A program made the translations under genes and the position numbers. Below the pieces are notes generated by a model. It was not told where the DNA came from, did not search any database, and was given only the letters and a program-made list of their open reading frames with translations. Below are positions 9,137-17,160 of a stretch of 64,000 nt of DNA, in pieces. This DNA comes from Paenibacillus arenilitoris. GTDB lineage: Bacteria; Bacillota; Bacilli; Paenibacillales; Paenibacillaceae. Location: NCBI RefSeq assembly GCF_014705655.1, contig NZ_JACXIY010000020.1:1-64000 (forward strand), given 5' to 3'. Positions within the stretch are counted from its first letter, which is position 1; the number at the start of each line of letters is the position of its first letter.

Positions 9137-10069
9137 TCAATACACTTGCTCTTTGTAAAAGAATCCATAGCTCAGCTCGCGATTCGGGTCCTGTACCGCC
9201 CGGATCGACTCCAGCCATTCCTCGCGGAATTCGTAGCCTTGAGGATCCGCTAGGTAGGCATCGATCGCTTGGCGGTAAGCGCGGATAACGGTCTCATTGT
9301 ATTCGACGGTTTTCATAATGCCCTCGACCTTTAAGCTGTTCACTCCCGCTTCCATCAGCTCATGCAAATTTTCGATCATGCAAATGTCGTCCGAGCTCAT
9401 AATATGCGTGCCGTTCGCGTCCTCGAAGATCGGGTAGCGCTCGTCCTGGCGCTCCGCTTCCATGACGTACAGGCCGCGGTCCTTGTCTCTTTGAACGAGA
9501 CGTTCCGGCTCCTGCCGATGCTCCATGTAGCTGTTCACGAGCGAACGCTTGGAATGGTAAATATTCGTCATCCCGTGCACCTGAACCTGCACTTCCAGCT
9601 CGGTCCCCTCGGTCGTTTCGATAACCTGCTCCATGTTCAGCTCGCGCGCGAGCACGTACCGGGTCGCGCCTCTTCTTCCCCAGTAATTGGCCGTCACGTA
9701 ATTCGTCGACGTCATCTCCGCGTTCCAATGCAACGCCATGCCCGGCGCGTGCACCCGTGCGGCCATCAGCACCGCCGGATCGCCGAACACGATCGCGTCC
9801 GCGCCCGCCTCGGCAACCGCGGCCACATAGGCGTGCAGCGACTCGACCGCTTCGTTGTCCATCAAATTATTGAGCGCCGCGTATATTTTGACCCCATGCG
9901 GTTTCGCGAGATTTACCGCTTCGGCCATGGCGTCCAATTTAAATTCGCCGGCCAGCCGCATGCCGTAGCGCTCTTCGCCGATGACGAACGCGTCGGCGCC
10001 CGCGCCGATAAGCCGCTCCAGCTCCTCCATGGACGCGGCGGTCGTTAATAATTCCGGCTTATAAGGCAT
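9137..10069 (-). CDS. trhP1: Peptidase U32 family protein, tRNA 5-hydroxyuridine pathway subunit P1
   Basis: An orthologue of B. subtilis YrrN (about 309 aa; here 310). It is the partner of TrhP2 in making 5-hydroxyuridine at the wobble position of tRNA. The U32-type barrel is recognisable (MPYKPELLTTAAS..., ADAFVIGEERYGMR, VQVHGMTNIYHSKRSL). The cysteines that follow the His-Gly motif in TrhP2 are replaced here, so this subunit probably holds no cluster. In B. subtilis the methyltransferase gene trmR (yrrM) sits between mltG and yrrN; it is absent here, and mltG lies directly upstream. Confidence 0.9.
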   Translation of the reverse strand: MPYKPELLTTAASMEELERLIGAGADAFVIGEERYGMRLAGEFKLDAMAEAVNLAKPHGVKIYAALNNLMDNEAVESLHAYVAAVAEAGADAIVFGDPAVLMAARVHAPGMALHWNAEMTSTNYVTANYWGRRGATRYVLARELNMEQVIETTEGTELEVQVQVHGMTNIYHSKRSLVNSYMEHRQEPERLVQRDKDRGLYVMEAERQDERYPIFEDANGTHIMSSDDICMIENLHELMEAGVNSLKVEGIMKTVEYNETVIRAYRQAIDAYLADPQGYEFREEWLESIRAVQDPNRELSYGFFYKEQVY

Positions 10070-10173
10070 TTTTGATCCTCCTCGAAAAAAGTTAACCGCG
10101 CCGGCCTCGCCCTAATGATGCGCAAGACTTAAGATAAGCGCGGCCAACTTGCCTGGTGTGGCAACGGCGCGGC

Positions 10174-11274
10174 TTATTCCGCGGCCTCGTTGCTCTTCTC
10201 GATGTTCTTCAAATGCTCCTGATACGTCTTCGCGAATAAATGCGTCTGGCTGCCGTCCTTCTTCGTGACGTAGAAGAAAAAATCGGAAGGCTCGGGATAT
10301 AGCGCGGCCTTAATGGATGCAAGGCTAGGGCTTGCGATCGGTCCGGGCGGAAGTCCTTCGACCTTATAGGTGTTGTACGGACTATCGATTTGCAGATCCT
10401 TCTCGTACAGCCGCTCTTTCGGCTTATCGAGCGAATATTGCACGGTCGCGTCGATTTGCAGCATCATTCCGTCCTTGATCCGGTTATAAATGACGCCGGC
10501 CACCAGCGCCCGCTCCTCGTCCACGACCACCTCGCGCTCGACGAGCGAAGCGATCGTCAGCAGCTCGTGAAGAGTCATGTCCTTCGTCTCGAGCTCGTCC
10601 ATCCAGCCTTCCGGCAGCTCGGCCAGCTTGCGGTCAAGCTCCGATACCATCCGGTTCATGATGTCCTCTTCGGTGCTGCCCTTTTTCATCTCGTAGGTTT
10701 CCGGGAACAAGTATCCTTCCAGCCGTTGATGCAGCTTGTCGTCCTGCGGTATCGTACGGACGGCCTCCGCATCGGCCCATGCCGTATGCGTTGCGGCCAG
10801 CTCCAAAAATTTATTTTTGTCGACCAGCTTCTCCCCGGCCAGCTTGTCCGCGATTTGCAATACCGTGAAGCCTTCCGGTATCGTGAAGCGGATCGTCTCG
10901 ACCGCCACCGTGTCGCCGGCGTTCAGCTTGGCGATGATCGCGTCGTTCTCCATCCCGGGACGAAGCTCGTACGAGCCCGCTTGAAAGCGTGCGCCTTGGT
11001 CGCTCAGCCTCAAATAATACTTGAATAGGAAGGAGTTCTTAATGATGCCGTGCTGCTCGAGCAAATCCGCCACTTCGTTGGCCGAGGTGCCTTTCGGAAT
11101 ATCCACCTTGACGGCGTCGCCCGCCTTCGTCGGCTGAAGGCTGCTCCATACGTATAACGCCGCGCTTCCCGCGCCGATAACCATGATGCCAAGCAAGCTT
11201 AAAATAACCCACATCGTAATCCGGCTCCGCTTCGGACCGTTGCCGTGCGCAAACCGCCGTGAAGAATTGTCCAA
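10174..11274 (-). CDS. mltG: Endolytic murein transglycosylase MltG
   Basis: A membrane-anchored lytic transglycosylase that cleaves nascent glycan strands and is thought to terminate their synthesis. A basic N-terminal tail precedes one membrane helix (WVILSLLGIMVIGAGSAALYVW). The YceG domain follows with its LysM-like part (KGTSANEVADLLEQHGII) and the catalytic Glu in ASLVERE. The C-terminus holds the usual LPPGPIASPS and FFFYVTKKDGSQTHLFAKT motifs. ATG 11292 has no ribosome site, while TTG 11274 is preceded by GAGGGGGT at 8 nt, so a TTG start (366 aa) is preferred. It is the first gene after the alaS cluster terminator and probably leads trhP1-trhP2. Confidence 0.92.
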   Translation of the reverse strand: MDNSSRRFAHGNGPKRSRITMWVILSLLGIMVIGAGSAALYVWSSLQPTKAGDAVKVDIPKGTSANEVADLLEQHGIIKNSFLFKYYLRLSDQGARFQAGSYELRPGMENDAIIAKLNAGDTVAVETIRFTIPEGFTVLQIADKLAGEKLVDKNKFLELAATHTAWADAEAVRTIPQDDKLHQRLEGYLFPETYEMKKGSTEEDIMNRMVSELDRKLAELPEGWMDELETKDMTLHELLTIASLVEREVVVDEERALVAGVIYNRIKDGMMLQIDATVQYSLDKPKERLYEKDLQIDSPYNTYKVEGLPPGPIASPSLASIKAALYPEPSDFFFYVTKKDGSQTHLFAKTYQEHLKNIEKSNEAAE

Positions 11275-11317
11275 CCTGTGCGACCCCCTCATGATATAAG
11301 CGAAAACGTCTGTAATC

Positions 11318-11346
11318 TAACAAAAGAGCGGTTATCGGCCGCCCTT
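11318..11346 (-). terminator. Terminator of the alaS-yrzL-ruvX-DUF1292 cluster
   Basis: On the minus strand AGGGCGG pairs with CCGCTCT (one G-U pair) around a ~7-nt loop and is followed by TTTTGTT. It is the first hairpin after the last DUF1292 gene. Confidence 0.6.
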
Positions 11347-11376
11347 TCGTCTCCTTGCATATGCTCTTGTAGCCTC

Positions 11377-11688
11377 TTACGGCCGCTCGTCGTCCGCAAA
11401 CAATAAGTCGTCATATGCTTCAGACGCCGCTTCCCATTCCTCATCGTCTTCTATCGTTTCGAGCTGAGGCTCGCCGTCCGCGTGTAGAACGCGGAACAGC
11501 TCTACCTCATCCTCCGGGCGCATGCGCTCGGATTGGAGAGCCGCATAGACGCGGCCGCCCAATTGAAATTCGGCTTTGATCTCGTAGACGAGAGAGCCGC
11601 CGTCCTCCGCTTCCAATTCGATCTCCTTGCCGAACGCCTCCTTCAGGCTGTTCCGCTTAAGCGGAGCGTCGTGTCCGGAGCTTGACAT
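11377..11688 (-). CDS. DUF1292 family acidic protein, second copy
   Basis: A 103-residue acidic protein of the DUF1292 (YrzB) family, function unknown. It shares with the gene just upstream a beta-rich core (IELEAEDGGSLVYEIKAEF...YAAL) and the end motif LETIEDDEEWEAASEAYDDLL. The start ATG (11688-11686) overlaps the stop of the preceding gene as TAATG, with GGAGGAG upstream, so translation is coupled. The frame could extend to 11748, but that would run inside the upstream paralogue. Two adjacent copies probably arose by duplication. Confidence 0.82.
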   Translation of the reverse strand: MSSSGHDAPLKRNSLKEAFGKEIELEAEDGGSLVYEIKAEFQLGGRVYAALQSERMRPEDEVELFRVLHADGEPQLETIEDDEEWEAASEAYDDLLFADDERP

Positions 11689-11984
11689 TAGTCTTGCTCC
11701 TCCATCTCTCCGAGCAGCGTATTGAACGTCTCCTCGACCATGCTCCACTCTTCCTCGTCTTCGATCGTGTACAGCTTCAAATCGTCGCCTTCCTCCTCAT
11801 AGCGGAAAGCGTATACTTCGTCTTCCTCGTCGTTCTCGCTGGCGAGCGGAACGACCATCATATATTTCTGATCGGAACCATCAACCTCGAACTTCATGAT
11901 GACTTCGAATTCCTCTTCGTTGCCTTCCTCGTCCGGAATATAGATGATTTCCGGCTCTTCGAATTCCATATCCTCTTTTGTCAT
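11688..11984 (-). CDS. yrzB: DUF1292 family protein (YrzB)
   Basis: A highly acidic ~98-residue cytoplasmic protein of the DUF1292 family. In Bacillales it is almost always found downstream of ruvX and yrzL, as here; its function is unknown. Glu/Asp clusters (DEEGNEEEFEV, ENDEEDEVY, IEDEEEWSMVEETF) dominate. Possible starts are GTG 11996, ATG 11993 and ATG 11984. AAGGTGA is about 8 nt before 11984, which gives the N-terminus MTKEDMEF. The frame overlaps or abuts the end of ruvX by a few bases. Confidence 0.85.
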   Translation of the reverse strand: MTKEDMEFEEPEIIYIPDEEGNEEEFEVIMKFEVDGSDQKYMMVVPLASENDEEDEVYAFRYEEEGDDLKLYTIEDEEEWSMVEETFNTLLGEMEEQD

Positions 11985-11992
11985 GTTCACCA

Positions 11993-12409
11993 TCACCTTT
12001 TCGCTTTAGAATCGAGATAATTTTGCAAAATAAGCGTCGCCGCCATTTTGTCCACGACAAGCTTGCGCTTCTTCCGACTGACGTCCGCTTCCAGAAGCGT
12101 CCGTTCCGCGGCTACCGTCGTCAGCCTTTCATCCCATAGGTGAACAGGTATGTTTAGCTTTTCCTGAAGCTGTTCTGCAAATGCGATGCAAATTTCGCCA
12201 CGAGGACCAATCGTTCCGTTCATGTTCTTCGGCAAGCCGACGACGATCTCGCTGACCTCATGCTCCTTCACGAGGCCCTCGATGCGGTCGAACTCGCCGC
12301 CGTCCCGCCTGCGTTCGACGACTCCGAGTCCTTGCGCGGTCCAGCGAAAAGCATCGCTGACGGCGACGCCGATATTGCGGTCGCCGTAATCCAGTCCCAT
12401 CAATCTCAT
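11993..12409 (-). CDS. ruvX: RuvX/YqgF family RNase H-fold nuclease
   Basis: A 138-residue RNase H-like protein, annotated as a putative Holliday-junction resolvase. E. coli and Bacillus members have been linked to pre-16S rRNA maturation. The three acidic sites of the fold are visible: GLDYGDRNIGVAVSD at the N-terminus, a central VVGLPKNMNG, the conserved DERLTT, and VDKMAATLILQNYLD at the end. The start ATG 12409 follows AGGAG. It lies between yrzL and the DUF1292 genes in the usual order. Confidence 0.93.
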   Translation of the reverse strand: MRLMGLDYGDRNIGVAVSDAFRWTAQGLGVVERRRDGGEFDRIEGLVKEHEVSEIVVGLPKNMNGTIGPRGEICIAFAEQLQEKLNIPVHLWDERLTTVAAERTLLEADVSRKKRKLVVDKMAATLILQNYLDSKAKR

Positions 12410-12435
12410 TGCCCGTCCGGCTCCTAACTTTCTCG

Positions 12436-12696
12436 TTATTGTTTCTTGTGGCTCAAATAAAACCGGACGAGCTCTTCGATCAATTCGTCTCGTTCTTTCT
12501 TGCGAATCAAGCTTCTGGCGTTGTTATGCCGCGGGATATACGCGGGATCCCCGGACAACAAATACCCAACGATCTGGTTAATCGGATTGTACTCTTTCTC
12601 CAGGAGCGCTTCATGCACGGATAACAAAATATCCTGAGAAGATTCGGCCCCTTCCGCCGTCACGTTAAACTTCATCGTTTTGTCCATGGAACTCAT
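12436..12696 (-). CDS. yrzL: IreB family regulatory phosphoprotein (DUF965, YrzL)
   Basis: An 86-residue protein of the DUF965/IreB family. In Enterococcus faecalis IreB is a substrate of the Ser/Thr kinase IreK and affects cephalosporin resistance. Family landmarks are MDKTMKFN near the start, EALLEKEYNPINQIVGYLLSGDPAYIPRHN, and the C-terminal RDELIEELVRFYL helix. ATG 12696 is preferred over the longer frame (to 12738) because AGGTG precedes it and the length then matches the family. It sits between alaS and ruvX as in other Bacilli. Confidence 0.9.
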   Translation of the reverse strand: MSSMDKTMKFNVTAEGAESSQDILLSVHEALLEKEYNPINQIVGYLLSGDPAYIPRHNNARSLIRKKERDELIEELVRFYLSHKKQ

Positions 12697-12734
12697 CGCC
12701 AGCACCTCGCTTTCCAAACCGCTATTCTTCCTTA

Positions 12735-15368
12735 TCATATCACATTTGTTTGACCGAGAACCAGTTCTTCCGTAAGTTTCAGCGCTTCATCCAGCTTGGA
12801 GACGTCCTTGCCGCCGGCTTGCGCCATATCCGGGCGTCCGCCGCCGCTGCCGCCGCAATGTACGGCCGCTTCCTTGACGATCTTGCCGGCATGGAAGCCC
12901 TTCTTCACCAGCTCCGGCGAGACGGCCGCGGCCAGATTGACTTTGTCGTCCGCGATCGCGCCGAGCACGATGACGCTGGAGGTCAGCTTCAGCTTCAGCT
13001 CGTCGACGATGCCGCGCAGCGCGTCCATCGAAGGGGCGCTAACTTTCGCGCACAATACCGTAACGTCGCCGACCGTCTTCGCGCTCGCTTCGAGCGAGCC
13101 CGCTTCGATTCGGCTCAGCTTCGCCTGCAGCGACTCGTTCTCCCTGGACAGCTCCTTCACTTGGCCGAACAGCGCTTCGATCCGTTTCGGCGCGTCGGCC
13201 GCGTTCGATTTGAGCAGCGCCGCCGATTGCTTCAGCAGCTCGAGCTGGCTCTCCAAATATTGATAAGCATGCTTGCCGGTCACGGCTTCGATTCTTCTTA
13301 CGCCCGAACCGATTCCGCTCTCGCCGAGCAGCTTGAATATGCCGATCTGCGACGTGTTGCCGACGTGGCAGCCTCCGCACAGCTCCAGGCTGTAGCTTCC
13401 GACCTGCACGACGCGAACCTCGTCGCCGTATTTCTCTCCGAAGAGCGCCATCGCGCCCATCGCTTTCGCTTCGTTCAGCGGCTTGATATCGATCGATACC
13501 GGCGTACCGAGCCAGATCTGCTCGTTGACGCGGCGCTCGATCGCCGCAAGCTCTTCGGCCGTAATGCTGCCGAAGTGCGAGAAGTCGAACCGGAGACGTT
13601 CGGCTTCGACGAGAGAGCCCGCCTGATTGACATGGTCGCCGAGCACCTCCTTGAGCGCTTTATGGAGCAGATGGGTCGCCGTATGGTTTTTGATGATGTC
13701 TTCGCGGACCGGTTTCGCCACGGCGGCTTCCGCCGCATCTCCGGCGCGCACGATGCCCGTCGCGACGATTGCGTGATGAACGTTCTGACCGTGCGGCGCC
13801 TTCGTGACGTCTTCCACCTGCAGGGTGAAGCCGTTCCCCGCAATCGTGCCTCTGTCGCCGATCTGGCCGCCGCTTTCCGCGTAGAAAGGCGTGCGGTCGA
13901 GAATAACGGCGATCTTGCTGCCTTCTTCCGCGGCTTCCACGAGCTCGTCATCACGAACGATCGCGACGATACGGGCCCCGGTTACCAGTTCATTATAGCC
14001 AACAAACTCGCTTTTAACCGTAAAATCGCCGAGCGGGCCGCCCTGCACCTTCATGCTGCCCGTCTCTTGGCGAGCCGCGCGCGCGCGTTCGCGCTGCGCT
14101 TCCATCGCCGCGTCGAAGCCGGCGCGGTCGACCGTCATGCCGTTCTCGGAAGCAAAGTCCTCGGTCAGGTCGAACGGGAAGCCGTACGTATCGTACAGGC
14201 GAAAGGCGTCCTCGCCGCCAATCTCTTTGTTGCCGGCCTTGGCGGCGGCAGCCACGAGCCCGGACAGCATCGCAAGCCCGCCTTCGAGCGTTTCGTGGAA
14301 GCGCTCTTCCTCGGTTCGGATGACGCGCTCGATGAACTCGCGCTTCTCGACGACTTCCGGATAGTAGACGCCCATCACTTCGCCGACGACGGAAGTCAGC
14401 CCGTACAGAAACGGACGGTCGATTCCGAGCGTTTTGCCGTAACGGACCGCACGGCGGAGCAAGCGGCGGATAATGTAGCCGCGGCCTTCGTTGGACGGCA
14501 TGACGCCGTCGCCAACGGCGAACGCGACGGTGCGGATATGGTCGGCGATGACCTTAAGCGCGATATCGTGCTCCTCGTTCGCTTTGTAACTGACCTTCGC
14601 GATTTCGCACGTGCGGTCGATGATCGGACGGAACAGGTCGGTGTCGAAGTTGGAATCGACGTCCTGCAAGATCGAAGCAAAGCGCTCGAGGCCGGCTCCC
14701 GTATCGATGTTTTTGTTCGGAAGCGGCGTATAGCTGCCGTCCTTGTTATGGTTGAACTGCGAGAAGACGAGGTTCCATACTTCGAGGAATCGCTCGTTCT
14801 CGCCGCCCGGCCAGCATTCCGGATCGGACAGGTCGCCGTATTTGTCGCCCCGGTCGTAGAAAATTTCGGTACATGGGCCGCAAGGGCCTTCGCCGATGTC
14901 CCAGAAGTTTTCCTCCAGCTTATAGATGCGTTCGGCCGGAAGGCCGATCTTCTGGTTCCAGAAGTTGAATGCCTCCTCGTCCTCGGGATATACCGTTACC
15001 GACAGCCGGTTCGGATCGAAGCCGATCCATTGCGGTCCGGTCAGAAACTCCCAAGCCCATGTGATCGCTTCTTCCTTGAAATAATCGCCGATCGAGAAGT
15101 TGCCGAGCATCTCGAAGAACGTATGATGGCGGCGGGTTTTGCCCACGTTCTCGATATCGTTCGTGCGAATGCACTTCTGCGAGTTGGCGATGCGCGGATT
15201 GTCCGGAATGACCCGGCCGTCGAAATAAGGCTTCAGCGGCGCCATTCCCGCATTGATCCACAGCAGCGACGGATCGTTATGCGGAACGAGCGATGCGCTC
15301 GGTTCGATTTTGTGGCCTTTGCTTTCGAAAAAAGCGAGCCATTTGGCGCGGATTTCACTAGCTTTCAT
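12735..15368 (-). CDS. alaS: Alanyl-tRNA synthetase
   Basis: Charges tRNA-Ala with alanine in the cytoplasm. The 877-residue protein has the class II aminoacylation core (HTFFEMLGNFSIGDYFK, RRLLRRAVRYGK), then the editing domain with the zinc motifs NHTATHLLH and CGGCHVGNTSQIG, and a C-Ala domain ending in GGSGGGRPDMAQAGG. The start is ATG 15368 (MKASEIRAKW), which GAAGGGGGA precedes; TTG 15374 is too close to that site. Expression is controlled by the upstream T-box leader and a near-perfect sigma-A promoter. Downstream are yrzL, ruvX and two DUF1292 genes, probably partly co-transcribed. Confidence 0.98.
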   Translation of the reverse strand: MKASEIRAKWLAFFESKGHKIEPSASLVPHNDPSLLWINAGMAPLKPYFDGRVIPDNPRIANSQKCIRTNDIENVGKTRRHHTFFEMLGNFSIGDYFKEEAITWAWEFLTGPQWIGFDPNRLSVTVYPEDEEAFNFWNQKIGLPAERIYKLEENFWDIGEGPCGPCTEIFYDRGDKYGDLSDPECWPGGENERFLEVWNLVFSQFNHNKDGSYTPLPNKNIDTGAGLERFASILQDVDSNFDTDLFRPIIDRTCEIAKVSYKANEEHDIALKVIADHIRTVAFAVGDGVMPSNEGRGYIIRRLLRRAVRYGKTLGIDRPFLYGLTSVVGEVMGVYYPEVVEKREFIERVIRTEEERFHETLEGGLAMLSGLVAAAAKAGNKEIGGEDAFRLYDTYGFPFDLTEDFASENGMTVDRAGFDAAMEAQRERARAARQETGSMKVQGGPLGDFTVKSEFVGYNELVTGARIVAIVRDDELVEAAEEGSKIAVILDRTPFYAESGGQIGDRGTIAGNGFTLQVEDVTKAPHGQNVHHAIVATGIVRAGDAAEAAVAKPVREDIIKNHTATHLLHKALKEVLGDHVNQAGSLVEAERLRFDFSHFGSITAEELAAIERRVNEQIWLGTPVSIDIKPLNEAKAMGAMALFGEKYGDEVRVVQVGSYSLELCGGCHVGNTSQIGIFKLLGESGIGSGVRRIEAVTGKHAYQYLESQLELLKQSAALLKSNAADAPKRIEALFGQVKELSRENESLQAKLSRIEAGSLEASAKTVGDVTVLCAKVSAPSMDALRGIVDELKLKLTSSVIVLGAIADDKVNLAAAVSPELVKKGFHAGKIVKEAAVHCGGSGGGRPDMAQAGGKDVSKLDEALKLTEELVLGQTNVI

Positions 15369-15394
15369 ATGCAATAGTCCCCCTTCGATTAATT

Positions 15395-15711
15395 AACGGC
15401 CCATCTAGGGCGCTAGAAAACGCAAAAAACGCCCCCGTCAATGACAGGGACGAATCGTTTCGCGGTACCACCCTGGTTATTACGCCGCTCTCGCGGGCGG
15501 ACGTAATCGCCTTCTTTGGACTTTAACGGATCCCCCCGGTGAAGTTCGTTCACACTCCGAAAAGAGCTTTCGGCCACTCTTCGTCATAAAAAGCCTTCTC
15601 AACCGACGCGGCCGCGCTCCTAAGGAACGGTCGCGAAGAGGCTTTCTCTCTGTCTGACGGGCAATGGCTTACTTCGATTCGTCAACGTTTTACCTTTTAT
15701 TTGCATCTGCT
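15395..15711 (-). promoter_or_regulatory. T-box leader of alaS
   Basis: The leader of alaS carries the conserved T-box sequence GGGTGGTACCGCG (minus strand, near 15473-15461). It is followed at once by an intrinsic terminator: CGTCCCTGTC and GACGGGGGCG frame a tiny loop and run into TTTTTT (about 15450-15421). Upstream are the AGTAA and CAGAGAG landmarks of stem I. Uncharged tRNA-Ala should pair with the T-box side and let transcription enter alaS. I could not place the Ala specifier codon with confidence. Confidence 0.9.
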
Positions 15712-15718
15712 TTCTAAA

Positions 15719-15747
15719 ATTATAGCCAGAGCCCGTTCGGCTGTCAA
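15719..15747 (-). promoter_or_regulatory. Sigma-A promoter of alaS
   Basis: TTGACA (15747-15742), a 17-bp spacer and TATAAT (15724-15719) match the sigma-A consensus at all 12 positions. The -35 hexamer overlaps the TGA stop of the upstream permease gene. The predicted transcript start is near 15712, giving a leader of about 340 nt that holds the T-box. Confidence 0.93.
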
Positions 15748-16823
15748 ATGATCTTTCGCCGGACGTAATAAGCGAACATATGCTGGACGATCACCTTGCA
15801 GGCCGCGAAGATCGGCACGGCGAGGATCATGCCGATAATGCCCGCGATTTCGCCTCCGACAAGCAGGGCGAAGATGATGGCGAGCGGATGCATATGCAGC
15901 GTCCGGCCGACGACCTGCGGCGAAATGACGTTGCCTTCGAGAATTTGGCACAGCGTATTGATGACGGCGACCAGAATGACCATTTTGAGCGAAATGGTCG
16001 AAGCGACGAGAAGCGCGGGAGCCGCGCCGAAGAACGGGCCCAAATAAGGGATGACGTTCGTGATGGCCACGACGCCCGCAAGCAACAGCGCATACGGCAT
16101 CCCGATGAACAAATAGCCGCAGTAGGCCAGGACGCCGACGATGACGCAGACGAGAAATTGCCCCCTGATGTAGCTGCCCAGCGCGGCATCGATATCCTTG
16201 AGCAGCCTGACCGTGTTTTTGCGGTGCGACTTCGGAACGTACGTAATGACGGTTCGCTCGAACACGTCGAAATCCTTCAATATATAGAAAGCCAGAAAAG
16301 GAATGATGAACGCAATGAAGACCGCGTTCAGCATCGAGCCGATATTGTTGACGAAATCGAACAGACTCTCCGACAGCCTCTTCTCCATCTGCAGCAGCGC
16401 TTTGTTCATGCCGTCCCGGATGCTGTCCGGAAGGAACGAGGTGTTGTTAATATCCGTTACGATGCTTTGGGCGCGCATGGATAGCTCGGGGACGTGCCGG
16501 TTAAGCTCCTGCACCTGATTGATGAACATCGGAATGAGATTGACGAGCAGCACCGTAATCGCCGCGCAAAATACCGCATAGATAAGCAGCACGGCGATCG
16601 TCCGGGGAACCTTCCGCTCGTGCAGCAGCGTGACGATCGGATTCAGCACGTACGAAATGATCATCGCGATGACGAAAGGCGCCAGCACCGCGCGCAAAAA
16701 AACGTAGACGTTAATGATAAGCGGCTTGATCAGCAGCATGAGATAGACGGCCAGCAAGCCCATGATCAAATATACCAGCCATACGAACAGACGGTTTTTC
16801 GTGAATCGTTCCACCGCCCTCAC
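15744..16823 (-). CDS. yrrI: AI-2E family transporter (YrrI-like)
   Basis: A 359-residue polytopic membrane protein of the AI-2E/PerM family. It has two N-terminal membrane helices, a cytosolic or periplasmic charged stretch (about residues 95-150) and a C-terminal set of helices with the conserved YLGPFFGAAPALLVA and EGNVISPQVVGRTLHMHPL motifs. The substrate is not known. In B. subtilis the homologue yrrI lies next to alaS in the same way. It is a distant paralogue of the permease at 2076-3230. Its stop codon overlaps the -35 box of the alaS promoter. Confidence 0.88.
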   Translation of the reverse strand: MRAVERFTKNRLFVWLVYLIMGLLAVYLMLLIKPLIINVYVFLRAVLAPFVIAMIISYVLNPIVTLLHERKVPRTIAVLLIYAVFCAAITVLLVNLIPMFINQVQELNRHVPELSMRAQSIVTDINNTSFLPDSIRDGMNKALLQMEKRLSESLFDFVNNIGSMLNAVFIAFIIPFLAFYILKDFDVFERTVITYVPKSHRKNTVRLLKDIDAALGSYIRGQFLVCVIVGVLAYCGYLFIGMPYALLLAGVVAITNVIPYLGPFFGAAPALLVASTISLKMVILVAVINTLCQILEGNVISPQVVGRTLHMHPLAIIFALLVGGEIAGIIGMILAVPIFAACKVIVQHMFAYYVRRKII

Positions 16824-16904
16824 CCCCGAACCAGCTATTCCCCGCCGCCGATTCGACGGAACGGGGCTAGTTCAGTATATGTACAAGCGGTTCGATTCAT
16901 CCTT

Positions 16905-16938
16905 GAATAACAAAAAAAAGACGGCCGAAGCCGTCTTT
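16905..16938 (-). terminator. Terminator after the zinc-ribbon gene
   Basis: On the minus strand AAAGACGGC and GCCGTCTTT form a perfect 9-bp stem with a TTCG tetraloop, followed by a run of T residues. It ends the cymR-iscS-yrrD-zinc-ribbon unit before yrrI. Confidence 0.92.
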
Positions 16939-16959
16939 GGATATTCGTATGCGCGCCGG

Positions 16960-17157
16960 TCAATTGGCGTGAATTTGCGGCATTTCATCCTCGAAGAACA
17001 AGTCGTCGAGCGAGCTCAGCGTACCGTCCTCTTCCACCTGGTAAACCGACATTTTGTCGCCGTTAACCGTCAGCTCAATGAAGCAGCCCCAGCAGTAGAA
17101 CTGATGGGAACCGATCTTCCCGATATCTTTCGAATTGCAATTCGGACATCTCATCAT
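16960..17157 (-). CDS. Small zinc-ribbon protein of unknown function
   Basis: A 65-residue protein whose first half is a CxxC...CxxC zinc ribbon (CPNC near residue 4, CWGC near residue 22). The second half is acidic and ends in DLFFEDEMPQIHAN. I do not recognise a named family. The start ATG 17157 is preceded by GGGAG at 9 nt. It begins 3 bp after the yrrD stop and ends in a strong terminator, so it is the last gene of the cymR-iscS-yrrD unit. DNA or RNA binding is plausible for such a ribbon but not shown. Confidence 0.78.
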   Translation of the reverse strand: MMRCPNCNSKDIGKIGSHQFYCWGCFIELTVNGDKMSVYQVEEDGTLSSLDDLFFEDEMPQIHAN

Positions 17158-17160
17158 CTT

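Noticed and set aside
12750..15377. Plus-strand open frame of 875 codons opposite alaS, and similar long frames opposite the chemoreceptor (5441-7555) and the PBP (3892-5484).
   Set aside because: They are exact shadows of well-supported minus-strand genes in GC-rich DNA, with Arg/His/Asp-rich compositions and no family motifs.
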